The notes under the pieces: model-generated | What the model was told of the DNA's origin: nothing | What the model saw: only the letters and a program-made list of their open reading frames with translations | Databases searched by the model: none | Shown: in pieces, positions 6,612-10,225 of the stretch | How positions within the stretch are numbered: the first letter of the stretch is position 1 | Layout of the letters: the number at the start of each line of letters is the position of its first letter | Position numbers and translations under genes: made by a program | NCBI GenBank assembly: GCA_051011575.1 | Contig: JBPCTR010000224.1 | Location: 1 to 10,225 of the forward strand | Direction: 5' to 3' | Length of the DNA: 10,225 nucleotides | Source: SHLQ01 sp051011575 | GTDB taxonomy: Bacteria > Actinomycetota > Acidimicrobiia > Acidimicrobiales > SHLQ01

Positions 6612-7169
6612 ATGACTACGGTGATGACAACCATCAGGAGCGACCCACCCGAGCTCATGCCTGACCCGACGCGATTCGAGACGCTCTACCGAGAGAACGT
6701 TCGAGCGGTAAACGCATATGCATGCGCACGGCTCGGCCGGGATGCTGGAGAGGACCTCGTAGCCGAGGTTTTTCACGCAGCAGTGGTCGCCTACCGCTCC
6801 GGGCAGGAGAACGTGGTGACTCCGAGTTGGCTCATGGCCGTGACACGCAACAAGGTGATCGATCGATGGCGGCAGGCCGGCCGCCGCAAGGCCAAGGACC
6901 ATCTCCTCCGGCCTCGCCGAGACGAGCTGGCGTCGTTCCCCGCTGACTGGACATCGGACGACCGCCGCGACGCCGTTCTGGCTGCGCTGGGCTCGATCAA
7001 GGACCGGCATCGCATGCTGTTGATCCTGCACCATGTGGACGGCATGCCCATCGCCGAGATGGCAGCTGCACTCGGGCAGAGCGATACAGCGATCGAGTCG
7101 GCGCTGGTGCGAGCGAGAGCGGCATTTCGTCGTGAGTACGATCCGGCCGAGAAGGGAGCATCCCGATGA
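6612..7169 (+). CDS. ECF-type RNA polymerase sigma factor
   Basis: A 185-residue group 4 (ECF) sigma factor, which directs RNA polymerase to a small set of promoters. The sigma2 domain spans about residues 22-93, including LYRENVRAVNAYACARLG and the region 2.4-like SWLMAVTRNKVIDRWR. A short linker follows, then sigma4 at about 118-175 with a helix-turn-helix around MPIAEMAAALGQSDTAIESALVRARA. The start is uncertain: ATG 6612, 6624 and 6657 are all in frame. None has a well-spaced ribosome site, and an AGGAG at 6636-6640 is 16 bases before 6657. The frame stays open further upstream, but that part lies antisense to the lipoprotein gene and is not sigma-like. It overlaps the next gene, a membrane protein, by ATGA, as sigma/anti-sigma pairs often do. 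The target promoter is unknown. Confidence 0.9.
   Translation: MTTVMTTIRSDPPELMPDPTRFETLYRENVRAVNAYACARLGRDAGEDLVAEVFHAAVVAYRSGQENVVTPSWLMAVTRNKVIDRWRQAGRRKAKDHLLRPRRDELASFPADWTSDDRRDAVLAALGSIKDRHRMLLILHHVDGMPIAEMAAALGQSDTAIESALVRARAAFRREYDPAEKGASR
7151..7158 (+). promoter_or_regulatory. Ribosome binding site of the sigma-partner membrane protein gene
   Basis: GAAGGGAG lies 7 bases before ATG 7166 inside the last codons of the sigma gene. It supports the overlapping start. Confidence 0.6.
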
Positions 7170-7912
7170 ACGACCACGAGTTCGATGAACTGCTCGGTCT
7201 GGTCGAGCTGCCACTCGAGATGCGGGAGGGGCGTGAAGAACAGCTCCTCGACGCGCTCCTCGGCGAACTGGAGCATGGTCCAATCGCGCGCCGACGGCAT
7301 CAGAGTCCAGAACCTGGTACTCCCGACGCCCAGCGGGTGAACACCGATGAATTCGTTGTTGCCGACCTCTTCGTCGACCCCCTCGACGAAGATCCGGACG
7401 AAAGTTTCGGGATTCGGACCGGCCTGAGCCGAGCGATCGTCGGGTTGGCCGCAGCGGCGATCATCGTCGCCGGGCTGGTCGCCCTTGTGCGTGCCAGTGA
7501 TGGTGCGCAGGACATCGACGTGGCCGACGACCCGGCCGTCACGACAAGCATCGTCACCACGACCACCGAGGCGCCACCAGTGCTGACGATCGAGGAGGCG
7601 TGTTCGGTGTTCGCCGCGGCAGCTCCCGATCGGCTCGTGGTGGGAGAGGCACTTCGGGCCGGGACAGCGATGCCCCAAGACATCGATCTGATCGTGGTTG
7701 CGTTTGACGAGCTCCTCGTGGAGTTGGAGCGGAGAGATGACCTCGCGGAGAGCGTCTTGGTCGATCTTCGGCTCAGCCGAGGGCGATATGCCCAAGCAGC
7801 TGAGCTCCTACGTGCAGATGCACCGGCAGAAGAATCGTTCGACGGTGCCGCTGACACGCTGCGCGTTGTGCAGCTGGAGGACGCGCGATTCCGCGACTGT
7901 TTTCGGTTCTGA
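7166..7912 (+). CDS. Single-pass membrane protein, putative partner (anti-sigma-like) of the ECF factor
   Basis: A 248-residue protein of no recognised family. Residues 1-87 are acidic and presumably cytoplasmic, starting with a helix containing DELLGLVE (7-14) and later VVADLFVDP (64-72). One membrane helix is at about 88-109. A Thr-rich stretch follows (VTTSIVTTTTE, 125-135), then an extracytoplasmic helical domain to the end with two cysteines, 146 and 245, that could pair. The overlap with the sigma gene and the inside/TM/outside layout suggest a membrane regulator that holds or signals to the sigma factor. However, I see no HxxxCxxC zinc anti-sigma motif, so this role is inference from position. 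It ends 31 bp before the convergent HNH gene, without a clear hairpin terminator between. Confidence 0.8.
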   Translation: MNDHEFDELLGLVELPLEMREGREEQLLDALLGELEHGPIARRRHQSPEPGTPDAQRVNTDEFVVADLFVDPLDEDPDESFGIRTGLSRAIVGLAAAAIIVAGLVALVRASDGAQDIDVADDPAVTTSIVTTTTEAPPVLTIEEACSVFAAAAPDRLVVGEALRAGTAMPQDIDLIVVAFDELLVELERRDDLAESVLVDLRLSRGRYAQAAELLRADAPAEESFDGAADTLRVVQLEDARFRDCFRF

Positions 7913-7943
7913 GAAGCACAGCGACGACTTCGGGCTGCTCCAG

Positions 7944-9191
7944 TCATTCCTGTGCCGGTTGGCTGCGGTTTCGCGGGTGTGACGGAGGTGTTTCGTTGGG
8001 GGTGGCGGGTTTGAGTCGCCATCTTTGTTGTGTGGTGTGGTGGCGGAGGGTGAGTTTGTTGTCGTGGATGTGGTGGTGGCAGTCGTCGCATACCAGTGCG
8101 AGGTTGTCGATGTTGGTGTGGCCTTTGTTGGGAGCGTGCCACGGTAGGAGGTGGTGGGCAACACAGTGGGATGGGTCGGCGCCGCAGAGGACGCAGCCGC
8201 GGTCGCGGGCGACCAGGGCCGTCATCTGGGTGGGGGTGGCGTAGCGGATCTTTCGTCCGTGCCAGAGGACCTGACCCCGGGTGTCGAAGACGGTGCTGAT
8301 GAAGGTGGCGGTGCATAGATACCGGTCGATCACTGACCTGGGGAGTTTCCCGGTGGCACCGGTGGCATGTATCAATGCGGCGTCGGTGTGGTCGACGGTG
8401 AGTCCGATGTGGACGATCGGTGCCGCTGTCTTCCCGCGGCCGCCACCTTGTTGGGTCGTGGTGAGTTGGTGGAGGGCGTCGAACAGTCGCTGGTTGCGGG
8501 TGCGCCGGTGGTGGGCGACGGGTGTGTCGCGTCCGCCATCGGCCCGGTAGAGGTCGTCGGCTTTGGCTGACAGGGTCTTCCAGATTTCGTCGAGGGTTTC
8601 GTCGTCGCCTTCGGCCCACACGACCTGGTTGCCGCGCCGATTCTGGAACCGTTTCACCAGCCGTTGCCGCCGTTGCCGCGTGCGTCGTTGTTCGTGTTCG
8701 TCCTCGGTCCTGTGGTCATCGAGCCATTCTCGGGTCAACCGGGCGGCGTCGTCGGGCGGCGCGTCCTTGACCCGATTGATGAGGCCTTGGTCTTTGGCGG
8801 CGCAACCGTCGGATTTCGAGGAGGCGTCGGCGAGCGCGTCGAGCTGTTCGGGGCCGAGTTCGCCGTCGGCGAGGTCGTCGGCCAGGTCCGGGTTTTCTTT
8901 GACCGCGTCGGCCCGTTTGGCCCTCTTTGCCGCTTCCTTCTTCGACGTTTTCGTCCCTCGGCCGACCGTGTTCTCGGCTTCACGTTTTGTTCCGCCGTCA
9001 CGGAGTTGGGAGGCCAACAGTTCGGCCTCCAAGGCGGCGAGCCGGTTCTGGAATTGGCCGCTTTGTCGGACGGCGGCGTCGACCGGCAGCGCCATCAGTT
9101 CGGCCATCACATGACCGAACGCCCGATCCAGGGCCGCGAACGGGTCGAGATCAGACCCGAATTCCCGGTTGAGATCCTCCGCGATCGCCAT
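7944..9191 (-). CDS. DUF222 domain HNH endonuclease-like protein (13E12-type family)
   Basis: A 415-residue protein of the large actinobacterial DUF222–HNH family. The N-terminal two thirds (DUF222 region) is helical and highly charged, with Lys/Arg/Asp-rich stretches around 65-185. The HNH nuclease domain lies near the C-terminus: Cys333-x2-Cys336, His346-His347, Asn363, then Cys368-x2-Cys371-His372 and His376. The cysteines probably bind a structural zinc and the His/Asn residues form the metal-dependent nuclease site. Family members are often multi-copy, and the relatives known as 13E12 repeats in mycobacteria serve as prophage attachment loci; the biological role is poorly defined. ATG 9191 is chosen, with a TANNNT 7 bases upstream. 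GTG 9221 is the alternative. The coding strand is unusually rich in C and A towards the 3' end (many His, Thr, Asn), unlike its neighbours. Confidence 0.9.
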   Translation of the reverse strand: MAIAEDLNREFGSDLDPFAALDRAFGHVMAELMALPVDAAVRQSGQFQNRLAALEAELLASQLRDGGTKREAENTVGRGTKTSKKEAAKRAKRADAVKENPDLADDLADGELGPEQLDALADASSKSDGCAAKDQGLINRVKDAPPDDAARLTREWLDDHRTEDEHEQRRTRQRRQRLVKRFQNRRGNQVVWAEGDDETLDEIWKTLSAKADDLYRADGGRDTPVAHHRRTRNQRLFDALHQLTTTQQGGGRGKTAAPIVHIGLTVDHTDAALIHATGATGKLPRSVIDRYLCTATFISTVFDTRGQVLWHGRKIRYATPTQMTALVARDRGCVLCGADPSHCVAHHLLPWHAPNKGHTNIDNLALVCDDCHHHIHDNKLTLRHHTTQQRWRLKPATPNETPPSHPRNRSQPAQE

Positions 9192-9198
9192 GAACCAA

Positions 9199-9204
9199 AC
9201 ACTA
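9199..9204 (-). promoter_or_regulatory. Possible -10 element for a leaderless HNH gene transcript
   Basis: On the minus strand TAGTGT is followed by 7 bases and then ATG 9191. No Shine-Dalgarno precedes this ATG. The arrangement is the one expected for leaderless transcription in actinobacteria and matches that at the MBL gene. The -35 is weak. Confidence 0.35.
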
Positions 9205-9328
9205 CGAAGAGGGTGTGACACTCTCGATTGCCTATCCCGCCCAGCCCCGGCCTTTCTTCAACAGCTGCCGTACGAACGTGCAACTCGTTCCTTTCATAGG
9301 GTGAGAGGCGCAACGAGATCGGGGCATC

Positions 9329-9787
9329 ATGTTGCCAATCGAATCATTCGATACGTTCGCTCGAGAAGCCGAGCCACGGCTGCGGCAGGCGTTGTCGGCG
9401 TCGCTCGGGAGCGAACGTGGTCGAGACGCCACGGCCGACGCCCTGGCGTACGGCTGGGAACACTGGTCTCGGGTGGCGGGGATGGACAATCCCTTCGGGT
9501 ATCTCTTCGTCGTCGGCCGTGAACGAGGGCGCCGACCAGACAGACGGCCACCCCCCGTGGAACTGCTTGCCGTCGAACAGGGACGCACCCCCTGGATCGA
9601 GCCCGGCCTGCCCGACGCATTGAGTCAGCTCTCCGAACAGCAACGCCTGGTCGTGATGTTGCTGCATTGCTTCCAGTGGACGATGAGCGAGGTCGCGGAG
9701 TTGATGGACGTCAAGAAGTCGACCGTGCAGAGCTACGCCGAGCGGGGCATGGACGGACTCCGGAACCGGATGGGGGTGGCGACGTGA
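9329..9787 (+). CDS. ECF-type RNA polymerase sigma factor (second, short)
   Basis: A 152-residue ECF sigma factor. Sigma2 spans about residues 7-70 (FDTFAREAEPRLRQAL, then ATADALAYGWEHW and NPFGYLFVVGRERGRR). Sigma4 spans about 94-149, with LSEQQRLVVMLLHCFQWTMS and the recognition helix region VKKSTVQSYAERGMDGLR. Layout and size resemble the short SigE-like actinobacterial ECFs. ATG 9329 is the only plausible start, because an in-frame stop at 9302-9304 lies just upstream and no other start codon intervenes. The ribosome site is weak (GGGG close upstream). It overlaps the next gene by GTGA. It diverges from the HNH gene over 137 bp. Sequence is clearly different from the first sigma factor, so this is not a recent duplicate. 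Confidence 0.88.
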   Translation: MLPIESFDTFAREAEPRLRQALSASLGSERGRDATADALAYGWEHWSRVAGMDNPFGYLFVVGRERGRRPDRRPPPVELLAVEQGRTPWIEPGLPDALSQLSEQQRLVVMLLHCFQWTMSEVAELMDVKKSTVQSYAERGMDGLRNRMGVAT

Positions 9788-10225
9788 GCGACGAGCTTCT
9801 CGAGCAGCTGGCCGAATACGGCAGATATCACGACGAAGAACAGACGCCGGTGGAGCTACCGGTGTCAGGCAACGGCCTGGTCGGGGATCGCGTCGATCCA
9901 GTACCGATCGCGCCCCTGACGGGCGACGAGATGACCATGGTCGCGGAGATGGACTTCGACGAACCAACAAGCGGGAGAGCAATCGACATGAGAAAGAACC
10001 GCGTACTTGGAGCAGGGTTCGCCCTGGCTGCGGCCATTGCGGCCGTCATCGGCTTCGTGCTGATCAACGATGAATCGCCGGCAGAGTCGATCGACACGGC
10101 GGATACGACGACGGCGCCCACCGTCGCGTCGTCGTCGACGACGGTGCCTTCCGAGGTGCTCGTCGTCGAGGCATACCTCGACGCACTCAACAGTCGCGAC
10201 GACGACGCGGCGATCGGTCTGCTGA
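9784..10225 (+). CDS. Single-pass membrane protein with extracytoplasmic SnoaL-like start, partner of the second sigma factor (partial)
   Basis: The frame begins with GTG 9784, overlapping the sigma stop, and stays open for 147 codons to the window end. Residues 1-72 are acidic and presumably cytoplasmic, with DELLEQLAE at 3-11 and MVAEMDFDE at 52-60. One membrane helix spans about 73-94. A Thr/Ser-rich linker (104-123) follows. The last visible residues, VVEAYLDALNSRDDDAA (127-143), look like the first helix of a SnoaL/NTF2-like domain. That domain would lie outside the cytoplasm. No zinc anti-sigma motif is visible. Its position suggests it regulates, or is regulated with, the sigma factor (inference). 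A GGGGG tract about 10 bases before the GTG may act as a weak ribosome site. Confidence 0.78.
   Translation, partial: MSDELLEQLAEYGRYHDEEQTPVELPVSGNGLVGDRVDPVPIAPLTGDEMTMVAEMDFDEPTSGRAIDMRKNRVLGAGFALAAAIAAVIGFVLINDESPAESIDTADTTTAPTVASSSTTVPSEVLVVEAYLDALNSRDDDAAIGLL

Noticed and set aside
6791..7795. Minus-strand open frame opposite the first sigma/membrane pair
   Set aside because: Antisense to two convincing overlapping genes and without protein-like features of its own.
7913..7943. Possible terminator between the convergent membrane protein and HNH genes
   Set aside because: Only a 4-base AGCA/TGCT pairing with poor continuation and no T-run. It does not support a terminator call.
7300..8619. 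Long minus-strand open frame across the membrane protein and HNH genes
   Set aside because: It is out of frame with the HNH gene and gives Pro/Arg/His-rich low-complexity protein. The DUF222–HNH frame has clear motifs and explains this strand.
9274..9317. Short inverted repeats (GAACG...CGTTC, CTCGTT...AACGAG) and a TAGGGT upstream of the second sigma gene
   Set aside because: Arms are only 5-6 bases, and no matching -35 is found at the right distance. Too weak to call a promoter or operator.
10127..10141. Palindrome around CGTCGTCGACGACG near the window end
   Set aside because: It arises from consecutive TCG (Ser) and ACG (Thr) codons in the Thr/Ser-rich linker. It is low complexity and not evidence of an operator.

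Overview
This GC-rich window has codon use dominated by C or G at the third position. A DUF222–HNH gene, two small ECF sigma genes, and two starts that look leaderless all point to an actinobacterium. Thr-rich secreted proteins and the P450/ferredoxin/MBL content fit an environmental lineage such as Acidimicrobiia, but that placement is inference. There is no rRNA, tRNA, CRISPR array or recognisable insertion sequence. No gene-free stretch exceeds 300 bases; the two longest (about 136 bp each) are the divergent regions upstream of the two sigma genes.

Left part (1-5167), a catabolism-like gene group. A TetR-type regulator tail (1-171) overlaps by ATGA an amidase-signature hydrolase (168-1586), followed 22 bp later by a short-chain dehydrogenase (1609-2370). 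Facing them is a ferredoxin–cytochrome P450 pair on the minus strand (3792-3598, 3593-2367). The P450 and dehydrogenase end in one shared CTAG. Divergent from the ferredoxin, across 46 bp, is a metallo-beta-lactamase-fold protein of the alkyl-sulfatase type with its dimerization domain (3839-5167). Together these could hydrolyse amide/ester and sulfate-ester bonds, hydroxylate, and oxidise or reduce alcohols/ketones of an unknown substrate. The ferredoxin reductase is not in the window.

Right part (5168-10225), envelope and signalling. A minus-strand lipoprotein of unknown function (6475-5168) diverges from an ECF sigma factor gene (6612-7169). The latter overlaps a single-pass membrane protein gene (7166-7912) by ATGA. 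A DUF222–HNH endonuclease-like gene (9191-7944, minus) follows. Next comes a second ECF sigma gene (9329-9787), overlapping by GTGA a second single-pass membrane protein gene that is cut off by the window end (9784-10225). The two sigma/membrane pairs have the same layout. Neither membrane partner shows the usual zinc anti-sigma motif, but they share short cytoplasmic motifs.

The most distinctive non-coding signal is a nested inverted repeat (6545-6594) just upstream of the first sigma gene. The second is a pair of overlapping, oppositely oriented -10-like elements (3822-3831) between ferredoxin and MBL gene.
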